DNA of 64,000 bases from Marinicauda algicola (GCF_017161425.1 NZ_CP071057.1:1-64000); one strand, 5' to 3'. Shown: positions 19,454 through 29,071, numbered from the stretch's first letter. Numbers and translations are program-made. The notes: generated by a model from the sequence alone, not told the origin.

Positions 19454-21475
19454 ATGGAAATCTTCGGGCTTTCGCCGACCCTGTTCTGGACGGCCGTCTT
19501 CGTCATCTCGACCTTCGGGCTCTATATCGCCATCGCGATCTGGGCCCGGGCGGGCACCACCAACGATTTCTACGTGGCCGGGCACGACGTTCACCCGGTC
19601 TTCAACGGCATGGCCACCGCCGCGGACTGGATGAGTGCGGCGAGCTTCCTGTCCATGGCGGGCCTCATCGCCTTCATGGGCTATGACGGCTCTGTCTTCC
19701 TGATGGGCTGGACGGGCGGCTACGTGCTGCTCGCCCTGCTGCTGGCGCCGTACCTGCGCAAGTTCGGCAAGTTCACGGTGCCCGACTTCGTCGGCGACCG
19801 GTATTACTCCCAGACCGCGCGCATCGTCGCCGTGATCTGCGCGCTGTTCATCTCCTTCACCTACATCGCGGGACAGATGCGCGGGGTTGGGATCGCCTTC
19901 ACCAACTTCCTCAACGTGCCGATCGAGGTCGGCGTGATCATCGGCGCGATCATCGTGCTGTTCTACGCCACGCTCGGCGGGATGAAGGGGATCACCTACA
20001 CCCAGGTCGCGCAGTACTGCGTGCTGATCTTCGCCTTCATGGTGCCGGCGATCTTCCTGTCGCTGCAGATCACCGGCTCGCCGATTCCGCAGCTGGGCTT
20101 CGTGGGCAATGCGCAGGACGGCACCCCGCTCCTGCAGAACCTCGACCGCACGCTCGTCGATCTGGGTTTCCAGCCCTATACCGAAGGGGCGAAGGCGAAG
20201 ATCGACGTGTTCGCCATCACGCTCGCCCTGATGGTGGGCACGGCGGGCCTGCCCCACGTCATCATCCGCTTCTTCACCGTGCCCAAGGCCTCCGATGCGA
20301 GGAAGTCGGCCGGCTGGGCGCTGGTCTTCATCGCCATCCTCTACACAACCGCCCCGGCGGTGGCGGTCTTCGCGCGCTCGAACTTCATCGAGACGGTCAA
20401 CGAGAGCGACTACTCGATCGACGTGCGCCGCGGCGAGGCGCTCTCGGCGGACATGGGCGAGGATGCGACCCCGCAGTGGTTCTACAACTGGGAGCGCGCC
20501 GGGCTTCTGGGTTTCACCGACAAGAACGCGGACGGGCGCATCCAGTACCGGGCCGACGAGGAGACCAACGAGGTCACCACGCTCGACCGCGACATCTTCG
20601 TGCTCGCCAATCCCGAGATCGGCAATCTGCCGGCCTGGGTGATCGGGCTCGTGGTCGCGGGCGGTCTGGCGGCCGCGCTGTCCACGGCGGCGGGTCTTCT
20701 GATGGTCATCTCCTCGGCGGTGTCCCACGATCTGTGCCGCAAGGTCCTGTTCAAGCGGATGAGTGACGGGCAGGAGCTGCTCGTGGCGCGCCTGGCCGCC
20801 GTCGGGGCGGTGCTGATCGCGATCTATGCCGGCATCAACCCGCCCGGCTTCGTGGCCGCCGTCGTGGCCTTCGCCTTCGGACTGGCCGCGGCGAGCTTCT
20901 TCCCGGCGATCTTCCTCGGGATCTTCTGGAAGCGGATGAACAAGGAAGGTGCGATCGCGGGCATGTCCACGGGCCTCGTCGTCACCGGCCTCTACATCAT
21001 CCACTACAAGATCGGCTTCGGCTCGGCGGTCATCGGGGCGCTCGCCCTGCTCGCCGCGATCTCGTGCGCCGTGATCTATTTCGGCACCCGCGAGCGGATC
21101 GACGGCACGAAGGGCTCGCTGGCCTTCGCCGGCATAGCGGGCGTGCTCGCCCTCGCCGGCATCGCCGGCTTCGCAGGTCTCCTGCCGAGCCTGGCGATCG
21201 GCGATCCGGCGAGCTGGTTCCTGGGCATCTCGCCCGAAGGCTTCGGCGCGGTCGGCATGGCGATCAGCTTCGCGGTCTCCATCGCCGTGGCGCTGATCAC
21301 CGCGGCCCCGCCGCAGGATGTGCAGGACCTGGTCGAGGACATCCGCATCCCCTCGATCCGGACCCATGTCGAGCACGGGCCGAAGACGGCCCATGCCCCG
21401 GCGCCGGCAAAACAGGAACCGCGTCCCGAGACTGGCGGAGCGAAGCCTCCCGGCCGCCCTGCCGGGGGTCAGTAG
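19454..21475 (+). CDS. sodium/solute symporter family protein (ActP-like)
   Basis: A 673-residue SSS-family transporter with about 13 membrane helices. Recognisable segments are YVAGHDVHPVFNGMATAADW, MSAASFLSMAGLIAFMGYDG, the FTVPDFVGDRYYS motif and LSTAAGLLMVISSAVSHDL. Residues about 310-390 form a long hydrophilic insert (from FARSNFIETVNESDYS onward), which is a feature of the DUF4212-paired subgroup. It would take up a small carboxylate with Na+. It ends seven bases into the 3' end of the convergent porin gene. Confidence 0.9.
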   Translation: MEIFGLSPTLFWTAVFVISTFGLYIAIAIWARAGTTNDFYVAGHDVHPVFNGMATAADWMSAASFLSMAGLIAFMGYDGSVFLMGWTGGYVLLALLLAPYLRKFGKFTVPDFVGDRYYSQTARIVAVICALFISFTYIAGQMRGVGIAFTNFLNVPIEVGVIIGAIIVLFYATLGGMKGITYTQVAQYCVLIFAFMVPAIFLSLQITGSPIPQLGFVGNAQDGTPLLQNLDRTLVDLGFQPYTEGAKAKIDVFAITLALMVGTAGLPHVIIRFFTVPKASDARKSAGWALVFIAILYTTAPAVAVFARSNFIETVNESDYSIDVRRGEALSADMGEDATPQWFYNWERAGLLGFTDKNADGRIQYRADEETNEVTTLDRDIFVLANPEIGNLPAWVIGLVVAGGLAAALSTAAGLLMVISSAVSHDLCRKVLFKRMSDGQELLVARLAAVGAVLIAIYAGINPPGFVAAVVAFAFGLAAASFFPAIFLGIFWKRMNKEGAIAGMSTGLVVTGLYIIHYKIGFGSAVIGALALLAAISCAVIYFGTRERIDGTKGSLAFAGIAGVLALAGIAGFAGLLPSLAIGDPASWFLGISPEGFGAVGMAISFAVSIAVALITAAPPQDVQDLVEDIRIPSIRTHVEHGPKTAHAPAPAKQEPRPETGGAKPPGRPAGGQ

Positions 21476-22641
21476 GTATAGCTCAACGTCAGCCACAGCT
21501 TCGTCCGGTCCGCCGGACCGGACGGGCCGCCGTCGAAGAGTGCCGCCTTGGCTTCGAGATCGATCCGATCGGTCAGGGCCAGGCCGGCGGAAAGATCGAG
21601 CTCGGAGCCGAAGTCGAGATCGCCGTCGTCGGAGGCGAAGTCGTGGACGGCGGCCCTCAGGCTCAGTGGGCGGGGCAAGGCGTCGGGCAGCGTGACGCTG
21701 GCGTGCAGGTGGAGATCGCGCAGGCCCTCGGCGGGCGTCGTCAGGAAGGCGTCGGCCGCGCCCTGGAACTTGTGCAGGGTGGCGAGCGGGGTCTGGAACG
21801 CGTTCGCCCCGTCTCCGCCGAGGATCTGGATGCCGGCTCCCAGCCTGACGGATTCGAAGGCGTAATCGGCCTCGGCGCGCACATAGTCGACGTCGAAACC
21901 GGCCGGGTTGCCGGCATGCTCGCTCTGCCGGGCAAATTCGACGCGCCAGGACAGCGCCTCGCGCGCGCCGGCGAGGCGCGCCCCCCAGGTCTGCGAGGAC
22001 AGGCCCGGCGCGTTGTCGAACTCCAGGACGAGAGCAAACAATGCGGCCTCGCCGAGCGGCGTGTCGATCGCGGCTTCGGCCAGATGGGAGTCGCTGTCGA
22101 ACTCGCCGAGCGGATGGTCGTCGCCGAAGAGGCGGTGGACGGTGTCGATATAGGCGTAGCGCAGGCGGACGGGCAGGGCCGAGCCGCTGGTGAGATCGAT
22201 GGCGTCGAAGGTCTGGCTGTTCTGGCGGAAGCCGACCGGGCCGACGAAGCGCTGATCGTCGAGCACGAGGTATTGCCGGCCGAGCGTGAGACCGGCCTTC
22301 TGCGCGTTCTCGTAGGAGATCTGCAGGCGATTGAGCTCGGTGATCTCCGGGTCCGCAATGACCGGAAAGCCGGGTGCGGGATCGACCGTGTCCGCGAAGT
22401 CACCGGCCAGGTGCAGGGTGTTCTCCGCCTCGATGAGGAGGGACAGCCCGTTCCTGCGGGGCGTCTCGAAGCCGAGCCGGGTGCGCAGGGTCAGGGCGTC
22501 GGCCTCCCGGGCGAAGCCGTCCTGGTCGACCTGCTCGTAGCGCAGGCGCACGTCGAGGATCAGGCCCTCGGGCAGGACCGGCATCGACGCTGGCTCGGCG
22601 GCGGCAAGGGCGGCGGAGAGGGCGAGAAGGGAAGCGGGCAT
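21469..22641 (-). CDS. alginate-export-type outer membrane porin
   Basis: A protein of about 390 residues with a signal peptide (MPASLLALSAALAAAEPA) followed by amphipathic beta strands, including LILDVRLRYEQVDQDGFARE, LTLGRQYLVLDDQRFVGPVG and a terminal LWLTLSYTY ending in an aromatic residue. This matches the Alginate_exp/AlgE-like porin family. ATG 22641 is preferred over GTG 22650 because AGGAG lies at the right distance. Its place next to the symporter suggests a matching outer-membrane channel, though the two genes converge. Confidence 0.75.
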   Translation of the reverse strand: MPASLLALSAALAAAEPASMPVLPEGLILDVRLRYEQVDQDGFAREADALTLRTRLGFETPRRNGLSLLIEAENTLHLAGDFADTVDPAPGFPVIADPEITELNRLQISYENAQKAGLTLGRQYLVLDDQRFVGPVGFRQNSQTFDAIDLTSGSALPVRLRYAYIDTVHRLFGDDHPLGEFDSDSHLAEAAIDTPLGEAALFALVLEFDNAPGLSSQTWGARLAGAREALSWRVEFARQSEHAGNPAGFDVDYVRAEADYAFESVRLGAGIQILGGDGANAFQTPLATLHKFQGAADAFLTTPAEGLRDLHLHASVTLPDALPRPLSLRAAVHDFASDDGDLDFGSELDLSAGLALTDRIDLEAKAALFDGGPSGPADRTKLWLTLSYTY

Positions 22642-22821
22642 GTGAAGCACTCCTTGTCCCGGGTTTTTCTCCGACTAGCCGGCGCCGGCCCTGCCCGTAT
22701 TGCTCTGGCGCAAAAGGGGTGCGTCTGCGGCCTCGCGCCGCGCTGCATCCGCGCGTTTGCGCTGCGACAAGGACGCGCGCGCGACAGCGTGCGATGAGCG
22801 CTCCAGGCAGAGCTCGAAAGG

Positions 22822-24594
22822 ATGGAAGCGATGGGACAGACCAATGGCGCGGTCGGCGCGAACGCCTATTTCCCCGGTCCGAAATCGGAAAACGAATCCT
22901 GGGTGCGCGCGGAATTCCAGGCGATCATCGACGACTGGTTCGACTGGCGCAAAGCCTATCGCGGGGACGATCCGCCGGCCCTGACGCCGGCCGAGCGGAT
23001 GGCGCCCGATTTCCTGAAGGAGCGCGAGATCCTCGCCCAGGAACTCCAGAGGCTGAAGACCCTCATGCGGCGCGAGACCCCCACCTACTCGCCGCGCTAT
23101 GCCGGCCACATGGTCGCCGAACTGACCCTGCCGGCCCTGTTCGGCCATTTCACCGCGCTGCTGCACAATCCCAACAACACCTCGAAGGAAGTCAGCCGGG
23201 TCGGCACCGTGATCGAGGCCGAAGCCATCGCCATGCTGGCGCGGATGATCGGCTTCGACCCGCAGCAGGCGCGCGGCCACTTCACCTCGGGGGGAACGGT
23301 GGCCAATTTCGAGGGCGTCTGGCGGGCCCGATACCGGCTCGATCACTGGCTCGCCCTGGCGCTGTGGATCGCCGAGCGCACCGGCGAGCCGCTCGACGTG
23401 TTCGGCGCGGCGCACATGGGCTGGGCCCGGTTCAAGGCGTTGGTCGACGAACATTCCCCGCAACAGGAAGAGTTGCGTGGCGCGAGCGCAGTCGCGGGCA
23501 ACCCGGCCGATGTCTTCCGGCGCATCTCGAGGGCGAGCGGGGAGGACTATCTCGGCCCCGTCGTGCTGGTGCCGGGCAACAAGCACTTCTCCTGGCGCAA
23601 GGCCGCCAACGTGTTCGGGCTCGGCGAGGAGGCGTTCTGGAGCGTCGGACTGGACGAGGACGGCAGGCTCGATCTCGAGGACCTGGAACGCCAGGTCGGA
23701 CGCGCCGCGCGGGCTCACCGGCCGATCCTCGCCGTCGTGAGCGTGGCCGGGACGACCGAGACCGGCGAGATCGATCCCGTCGACCGCGTTGCCGATCTCC
23801 TCGACCGCTGGCAGGCCGAACGCGGCTGGCGCATCTGGCATCATGTCGACGCGGCTTATGGCGGCTTCCTCTGCTCCATCCCCGGCGGGCCGCACGAGGA
23901 CGTCCTCGAGGACGAGACGATCTCGGCGCTGCGCGCGGTCGCGCGCGCGGACTCCGTGACGCTCGACCCCCACAAGCTCGGCTTCGTGCCCTATGCCTGC
24001 GGCGCATTCCTTGTGCGCGATGCCGACCGCTATGCGGTTTCGGTGTTCGACGCGCCCTATCTCGAACGCCCGCATCTGGCCGACGATCTGTGGTCGGCGA
24101 CCCTGGAGGGCTCGCGCAGCGCGGCCGGGGCGACCGCGGTCTGGCTGACCGGCAGGACGATCCGCTTCGAGCCCGACCGGTTCGGGGCGATCCTCGCCGG
24201 CACGGTGGAATCCCGGCTCGTCTTCCAGACCGCGATCGCGAGCGGGGTTTCCGATGCGCGCTTCCTGGAGCCGGCCGACACCAACATTCTGTGCTTCTCG
24301 CTCGGCCGGAAGGGCGAGGCGCTGTCACGATCCAACAGGAGGACGCAGGCGCTCTACGACGCGATCCGCCAGGGGGGCGAATTCTTCGTCAGCACCACGA
24401 CGCTGAAGAGCCCGCACTATGCCGGGCAGATCGCCCGCCATGTCGCGCGCCATGGCGGCGAAGCCGATGCCGACAGCCTGGTGCTGATCCGCTGCGTGTT
24501 CATGAACCCCTACTGGGCCAGCCGGGACGTGCGCGAGCGCCTGATCCCGGAATTCATCGATTTCCTGAGGGCCTGCATCGCGAAGCTGGATTGA
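22822..24594 (+). CDS. PLP-dependent group II decarboxylase
   Basis: A 590-residue pyridoxal-phosphate enzyme of the glutamate/aromatic-amino-acid decarboxylase class. It shows GHFTSGGTVANFEG (cofactor phosphate site), WHHVDAAYGGFLCSIPGG (the His/Asp pair stacking on and bonding to PLP) and the Schiff-base lysine in VTLDPHKLGFVPYACGAF. The N-terminal segment is longer than in GadB, as in larger diaminobutyrate- or tyrosine-type decarboxylases. It starts at ATG 22822 or 22831. No neighbour defines the substrate. It is divergent from the porin and ends before a strong hairpin. Confidence 0.87.
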   Translation: MEAMGQTNGAVGANAYFPGPKSENESWVRAEFQAIIDDWFDWRKAYRGDDPPALTPAERMAPDFLKEREILAQELQRLKTLMRRETPTYSPRYAGHMVAELTLPALFGHFTALLHNPNNTSKEVSRVGTVIEAEAIAMLARMIGFDPQQARGHFTSGGTVANFEGVWRARYRLDHWLALALWIAERTGEPLDVFGAAHMGWARFKALVDEHSPQQEELRGASAVAGNPADVFRRISRASGEDYLGPVVLVPGNKHFSWRKAANVFGLGEEAFWSVGLDEDGRLDLEDLERQVGRAARAHRPILAVVSVAGTTETGEIDPVDRVADLLDRWQAERGWRIWHHVDAAYGGFLCSIPGGPHEDVLEDETISALRAVARADSVTLDPHKLGFVPYACGAFLVRDADRYAVSVFDAPYLERPHLADDLWSATLEGSRSAAGATAVWLTGRTIRFEPDRFGAILAGTVESRLVFQTAIASGVSDARFLEPADTNILCFSLGRKGEALSRSNRRTQALYDAIRQGGEFFVSTTTLKSPHYAGQIARHVARHGGEADADSLVLIRCVFMNPYWASRDVRERLIPEFIDFLRACIAKLD

Positions 24595-24615
24595 AGGGGG
24601 AGACCATCGGGAAGA

Positions 24616-24643
24616 AAGCCGCGGACCACCCGGTCCGCGGCTT
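24616..24643. terminator. bidirectional hairpin terminator
   Basis: A perfect 12-base stem, AAGCCGCGGACC against GGTCCGCGGCTT, with a four-base loop is followed on the plus strand by TGCTCTTT. It lies between the convergent decarboxylase and TonB-receptor genes. Confidence 0.75.
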
Positions 24644-24667
24644 GCTCTTTGGGTCCTGCCGCCCTGC

Positions 24668-26779
24668 CTAGAAGGCCGCGCTCACCCGGGCGTAGAGCCC
24701 GCGGCCGGCGCCCGGCAGGCGTTCGCCCAGCGCGACGTCGGCACCGGCGACCCGGTTATAGCCCGCGAGGTGGCGCTCATAGGTGTGGTCGAGCAGGTTC
24801 TCCACGCCGAGCGTGACGATCACGGTGTCGCGGGCATACCAGTCGAGGCGTGCCCCGAAGATGGCGTAGCCGGGGGTCTCCTGCTCGTCATTGGTCCGCG
24901 AGACCTTGTCCTGCTCGGCGACGAGCTGGCTCTCGAAGGTCAGCGCATAGTCGGGCTGTTCCCAGGTCACGTCGAGCAGGAGACGTGGCGGAGCGATGCG
25001 GTAGAGATCGTCATCGATGTCGCGCCGCTTGCCGCGTACGACACTGGCCACGCCGTCGATGCGCCAGTCGGTGGCGAACCGCCAGCCGAAATCGGCGTCG
25101 AGCCCGTAGAACTCCGCATCGACATTGGCAAAGCGCAGCGGTGTCGGATCGCCGTTCATCGCCGAGACCATCTCGGTGGGTGAGTCGATCACGCCGGGGG
25201 TGGCGTCGAAGGGCACGCCCTGGATGAAGTCGTCGACGCGCCGGTAATAGGCGGTCGGGCGCAGGTAGACGCCATCGCTGCGCCAGTCGAAGCCGGCTTC
25301 GACCGACCAGGCCGCCTCCGGGTCCAGGTCGAGATCGCCGACATAGGTGTTGCCGTCCGCCAGGCCCGCACTCATCGCGGTCGGCAGCCAGGCGAAGCGC
25401 TCGACATGATTGGGCACGCGGGTCTTGCGCGCGAGCGTCAGGCGCCAGGTCATCGCACCGTCTGCCTCGCGCCAGATGCGGGCCACCGCGTCCAGCGTCG
25501 TCTCGTCGCGATCGCGGTCGGCCATGTTGTAGGCCATGGCCAGCATGCGGGGCCCGGTGGGCAGGGCCGGGCCAAGGCCGGCCTCGCCGGCCGTTTCCTC
25601 GAACCGGTCCGCGCGCACGCCGAGCTCGGCTTCCAGCCCTGCGACTTCGCCGGTCCATTCCGCGAACACGCCGGTGCGATCGATCTCGATGTCCGGCAGG
25701 GTGTCGACGAAGAACAAGGGATTGTCCGGGTTCGTGATGCGTGCGGCGCGATCGGCCTCTTCGCGATCGAGACCGAACTCGAGGTCGCCGAGGAACAGCG
25801 GGACGCTGATGTCGATCGCGGCGGTGACGGCAGCGGCGGTGGCCCGCGTGAACCGGTACATCATAGGGTTCGCGTTGGGCCGCTGTGTGAAATTGTCCAT
25901 GCCGTGATCGACATCGCTCCAGCCGATCGAGGCATCGACGAGGATCTCGCCGAACGTGCCCTCATAGGTCGCCCGGGCGATGTCGGTCTCCACGAAGCGG
26001 ATATCCATCGCCAGCGGCGCGGTGCCCGTCGGCCCGGTATCCACGCGGCGATACGAAAGCGCGACCTCATGATCGCCGCCGCGGATCCCGCCGCCGACGC
26101 CATGGACGGTGCGCTCATGATGGCTGTTTGGAATATCGCCGCCGGCAAAGGCGATGTCGCCGCCTTCCTCGCGCGAGAACAGGGCCTCCATCCGGTGCCG
26201 GTCGTCCGCTCCGCCAGCGACGCCACCGACGGCGTAGGAGCCGTCCACGCTGCGCACGGACGCCATGGTGTCGGCGCTCCATGCGATCTCGTCGCCGGAC
26301 GCGAAGTCCACCGATTTGAGGATGGCGTTCATGCCCCCGCCGAGACCGGGGCCGCGGCTGACCGGGGCGACGCCGCGGTCGACCTCGATGCGCTCGACCA
26401 GAGGCATGGGCGCGTAATGAAGCGGCGGGTCCATCAGGTTGGGGCCGCCCGAGAGGACCGAGGCCCCGTTGATGGTCACAGGTGCGCGTGGCCCGAACAG
26501 CCCGCGATACTGGACCTGGCCGGAGACCGCGCCATTGTCGATCAGCGCCGCGCCCGGAAGACGGGCGACGAGGCCGGCTGCGTCGGGGCCCAGCACCGGA
26601 GCCTGCTCGGGCGAGATCTCGGTCTCGGTATGGATGTCGATGTTCAGCCGGTAGCCGGTGACGACGATCACGTCGTGCGTGGCGGGCTGGGGTGCCGGCT
26701 GGCCGTGCTCGGCCATGGCCGGTGCGGTCAGCGCCAGAGCGCCTGCGGCGCCCGCGAGAAGTCTGGTCTTCAGTGTCAT
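24668..26779 (-). CDS. TonB-dependent receptor, NosA/OprC copper-receptor type
   Basis: A 703-residue outer-membrane receptor with a signal peptide (MTLKTRLLAGAAGALALTAP) and a plug domain. The plug carries GAVSGQVQYRGLFGPRAPVT, SVLSGGPNLMDPPLHYAP and VERIEVDRGVAPVSRGPG, which match the OprC/NosA copper receptors. The barrel ends in LYARVSAAF. The N-terminus has His/Met-containing EHGQPAP before the plug. It lies downstream of pseudoazurin and NirK on the same strand, so copper import for these cuproproteins is the likely role. ATG 26779 is chosen because it starts the signal peptide. Confidence 0.85.
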   Translation of the reverse strand: MTLKTRLLAGAAGALALTAPAMAEHGQPAPQPATHDVIVVTGYRLNIDIHTETEISPEQAPVLGPDAAGLVARLPGAALIDNGAVSGQVQYRGLFGPRAPVTINGASVLSGGPNLMDPPLHYAPMPLVERIEVDRGVAPVSRGPGLGGGMNAILKSVDFASGDEIAWSADTMASVRSVDGSYAVGGVAGGADDRHRMEALFSREEGGDIAFAGGDIPNSHHERTVHGVGGGIRGGDHEVALSYRRVDTGPTGTAPLAMDIRFVETDIARATYEGTFGEILVDASIGWSDVDHGMDNFTQRPNANPMMYRFTRATAAAVTAAIDISVPLFLGDLEFGLDREEADRAARITNPDNPLFFVDTLPDIEIDRTGVFAEWTGEVAGLEAELGVRADRFEETAGEAGLGPALPTGPRMLAMAYNMADRDRDETTLDAVARIWREADGAMTWRLTLARKTRVPNHVERFAWLPTAMSAGLADGNTYVGDLDLDPEAAWSVEAGFDWRSDGVYLRPTAYYRRVDDFIQGVPFDATPGVIDSPTEMVSAMNGDPTPLRFANVDAEFYGLDADFGWRFATDWRIDGVASVVRGKRRDIDDDLYRIAPPRLLLDVTWEQPDYALTFESQLVAEQDKVSRTNDEQETPGYAIFGARLDWYARDTVIVTLGVENLLDHTYERHLAGYNRVAGADVALGERLPGAGRGLYARVSAAF

Positions 26780-26898
26780 GGCGTTGCCCCCGCCTTGAGA
26801 TGTGGTTTGTCTGACGTCTGGATAGAAAAGCGGCGGCGCGTCGGGGAGAGGGACACGCCGCCGCAGGCAGGAGGCCGGAGAGGGAGGGCCTCGCGGGT

Positions 26899-27357
26899 CT
26901 ATTCGGTCCCGGCCTCGACGAGCTCGAAGAGGTCGTGGAAGCGTTGGTTGGCGCGGCCCGGGTGACGCACGGCGGCGGCTTCGCCCAGGTTGGGGGCCTC
27001 GCCGTCCCCGACCTTGATCAGGCCCACCATGCCGAGCCCGTAGTGGGGCAGGCACTTGATGCCGTAGACGCCTTCCTCGTCGAAGGTCACGGTGATCTCC
27101 TGGTTGATGCGGCCTTTGAAGGGCTCGGCCCCCTCGGGCAGCATGGTGAGGATGCTCTCCGCATTGTGGCTCGGCTCGGTCGGCAGGAAGGTGACGGTGT
27201 CACCGGGCGCGATCTCGAGATAGGCGGGTTCGAAGACCATCATCTGGCCGTCTTCGCCGCGGGTGAGCATATGGACCTGGTGGTCCTCTGCGAGCGCGGC
27301 GCCGGTCATCATGGTGGTGGCGAACAGCGAAGCCGCGAGGATCATCTGGAGTTTCAT
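26899..27357 (-). CDS. pseudoazurin (type 1 copper protein)
   Basis: A 152-residue periplasmic cupredoxin with a signal peptide cleaved near AALAED. The type 1 copper ligands are His64 (TEPSHNAES), Cys102 and His105 (GIKCLPHYGLG) and Met110, in the pseudoazurin spacing. A C-terminal extension of about 30 residues (AAAVRHPGRANQRFHDLFEL) is similar to that of other alphaproteobacterial pseudoazurins. It donates electrons to the copper nitrite reductase encoded just upstream on the same strand. Confidence 0.92.
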   Translation of the reverse strand: MKLQMILAASLFATTMMTGAALAEDHQVHMLTRGEDGQMMVFEPAYLEIAPGDTVTFLPTEPSHNAESILTMLPEGAEPFKGRINQEITVTFDEEGVYGIKCLPHYGLGMVGLIKVGDGEAPNLGEAAAVRHPGRANQRFHDLFELVEAGTE

Positions 27358-27393
27358 CGTCTTGGCCTTTCATTGAGGCTTGGGGGGAGGAGC

Positions 27394-27416
27394 GGAGGGC
27401 GGACGGGCCGCCCTCC
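27394..27416. terminator. hairpin after nirK
   Basis: GGAGGGCGG and CCGCCCTCC form a nine-base stem with a five-base loop, 20 bases downstream of the nirK stop on its strand. There is no T-tract, so it may attenuate or stabilise rather than fully terminate before pseudoazurin. Confidence 0.5.
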
Positions 27417-27435
27417 TTCGAGTCGGGTGTTGCGC

Positions 27436-28494
27436 CTAGTGGCCGGCGAGATCGCTTTCGCCGTCGAGGGCGTGGAAGATCTCGTGGTTCTCTTCACCGG
27501 TGACCCTGAGGATGCCGGCAAGGCCGCGCTCGGCCCGCGACAGGGCGTGGTCGACCAGGATGAAGTCGCCGGGCACTTCGAGCTCGAAGTCCACCGCGAC
27601 GGCACCGCCCGGGGCGACCGTGACCGTCTGGACGTCCTCGACCGGTTCGCTGGTCAGCGAGCCCATCGTGTAGACGCGGTCGAAGATCTCGCCGATCACG
27701 TGGAAGCTCGACGTCGCGTTCGGGCCGCCCACGCCGAAGAAGATGCGGACCGTCTCGCCGACCTCGGCTTCCAGCGGGGTGTTCATCAGAGCGCCCGCCG
27801 CGCCGTTGAAGACGTAGTATTCCGGATCCTCGTCGAGCAGCTTCTCGATGCTCTCGGTGTTGTGGCCGGGCGTGCCGAAGGCTTCCTCGGTGTAGATCTC
27901 GCCCTGCATCACGTAGAACTCGCGATCCACGGGGGGCAGGCCTTCCTCGGGCTCCACGATGATCAGCCCGTACATGCCGTTGGCGATGTGCGAGGCCACC
28001 ATGGGCGTGGCGCAGTGATAGACGTACACGCCCGGGTTCAGCGCCTGGAAGAGGAAGGACTTGGTCTCACCGGGCGCCGCCAGCGAGGCCTTCGCGCCCC
28101 CGCCGGGGCCCGTCGCCGCGTGGAAGTCGATATTGTGCATCATCGTGCTGTCTTCAGCATTGGTGAGGCGGACTTCCACGGTGTCGCCGACGCGCACGCG
28201 CAGCACCGGACCGGGGACCTGGTTGTCGAAGGTCCAGTAGGTGTAGGTCGTCCCGTCGGCGAGCTGACCGACGACCTCGGTCGTTTCCAGCTCGACGAGG
28301 TGACGGCGCGGTTCGGTCCAGTCGACCGGCGGCGGCACGTAGTTCGGATCGGCCACGATGTTGACGACCTCGGCGTCGACGCCTTCATGAGCGCCGTGCT
28401 GGGCCATCGCGGCCGGGGCGAACATTGCCGCAGCGGCCACCATGGCGGTCGCGGTTCCGGCAAAGAGCGCGGTCTTGATGCTGCGGGTTTTCAT
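27436..28494 (-). CDS. nirK: copper-containing nitrite reductase
   Basis: A 352-residue periplasmic enzyme that reduces nitrite to NO, with a signal peptide cleaved near AMAQHG. Two cupredoxin domains carry the type 1 ligands His120, Cys161, His169 and Met174 (HNIDFHAATG, YVYHCATPMVASHIANGMYG) and the type 2 ligands His125, His160 and His316 (LVDHALSR). The catalytic Asp is Asp123 and the second active-site His is in SSFHVIGEIFD (His265). All expected residues are present. A TTG-N8-CAA box lies upstream at 28560. Pseudoazurin and the copper receptor follow. Confidence 0.96.
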   Translation of the reverse strand: MKTRSIKTALFAGTATAMVAAAAMFAPAAMAQHGAHEGVDAEVVNIVADPNYVPPPVDWTEPRRHLVELETTEVVGQLADGTTYTYWTFDNQVPGPVLRVRVGDTVEVRLTNAEDSTMMHNIDFHAATGPGGGAKASLAAPGETKSFLFQALNPGVYVYHCATPMVASHIANGMYGLIIVEPEEGLPPVDREFYVMQGEIYTEEAFGTPGHNTESIEKLLDEDPEYYVFNGAAGALMNTPLEAEVGETVRIFFGVGGPNATSSFHVIGEIFDRVYTMGSLTSEPVEDVQTVTVAPGGAVAVDFELEVPGDFILVDHALSRAERGLAGILRVTGEENHEIFHALDGESDLAGH

Positions 28495-28559
28495 GTCTGT
28501 GCCCTCCTTCTGAGCAACGTTTGATGATGTCTGTTTAGGGCGGGCGCGGCGGGGCTTTA

Positions 28560-28573
28560 TTGCGCTGCGTCAA
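28560..28573. promoter_or_regulatory. Dnr/FNR-type box upstream of nirK
   Basis: TTGCGCTGCGTCAA fits the TTG-N8-CAA consensus of Crp/Fnr-family NO and oxygen regulators. Its centre is about 72 bases before the nirK ATG, suitable for activation from near -41.5. The Dnr-type regulator gene is 1.2 kb away. Confidence 0.7.
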
Positions 28574-28738
28574 ATCCCGTGAAGTTTGTGCAGTGTGGGT
28601 AGCTGCGCCGGGCCGACCATCTGACAGCTTCCACGGCGCTAGGTGCGGGAAAGCCTTGCTCCGCTTGCACGTTCCAGAAGGGAGTCAGTCGCAATTCTTC
28701 CGGTTTCGGCCAGATCGAGCATGTGGCAGGCGTGAAAA

Positions 28739-28767
28739 GGCCCCGCATCCGGTCAGGATGCGGGGCC
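28739..28767 (-). terminator. rho-independent terminator of the DUF1858 gene
   Basis: GGCCCCGCATCC and GGATGCGGGGCC form a 12-base stem with a five-base loop. On the minus strand it is followed by CTTTTC. It lies 26 bases after the DUF1858 stop. Confidence 0.8.
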
Positions 28768-28792
28768 TGCGCGCCGGAGGGTCCGGCGGGTT

Positions 28793-29017
28793 TCAGCCTG
28801 CGACCCGATCAGGGTGGTTAGAAGCGATCGCGCCCTTGAGATCGGCGGCGAGGTCGGCCGGCTCCAGCCCGTATTCGAGCGCGGCTTCGGTCACGGTCAT
28901 GAACGGGGCCATGACGCAGCCCGGGCATGCCATGCGATGGGCGATGAAGACCGGCACGGTCTCCGGCCAGGAATTCATGACATCGGCGACGATGAGGGTT
29001 TCGAGATTGTCCGGCAT
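28793..29017 (-). CDS. DUF1858 domain protein (redox-disulfide type)
   Basis: A 74-residue protein of the DUF1858 / hybrid-cluster-associated disulfide family. The core is LIVADVMNSWPETVPVFIAH followed by the redox-like cysteines in RMACPGCVMAPF (CxxC). Such proteins commonly sit in NO and nitrite gene sets, but their biochemical role is not settled. A TTG-N8-CAA box at 29072 is 55 bases upstream, placing it in the same regulon as nirK and the NO reductase. Confidence 0.85.
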   Translation of the reverse strand: MPDNLETLIVADVMNSWPETVPVFIAHRMACPGCVMAPFMTVTEAALEYGLEPADLAADLKGAIASNHPDRVAG

Positions 29018-29071
29018 GGGGCGCCTCCTTCATTCCGGGAGGCAGTCTGGCCCAGGCGAGGCCGGCCAAAT

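Noticed and set aside
19379-21496. 705-codon open frame on the minus strand opposite the symporter
   Set aside because: It is antisense to a clear membrane transporter, very rich in Arg, Asp, His and Glu, and has no domain; long antisense frames are expected at this GC content.
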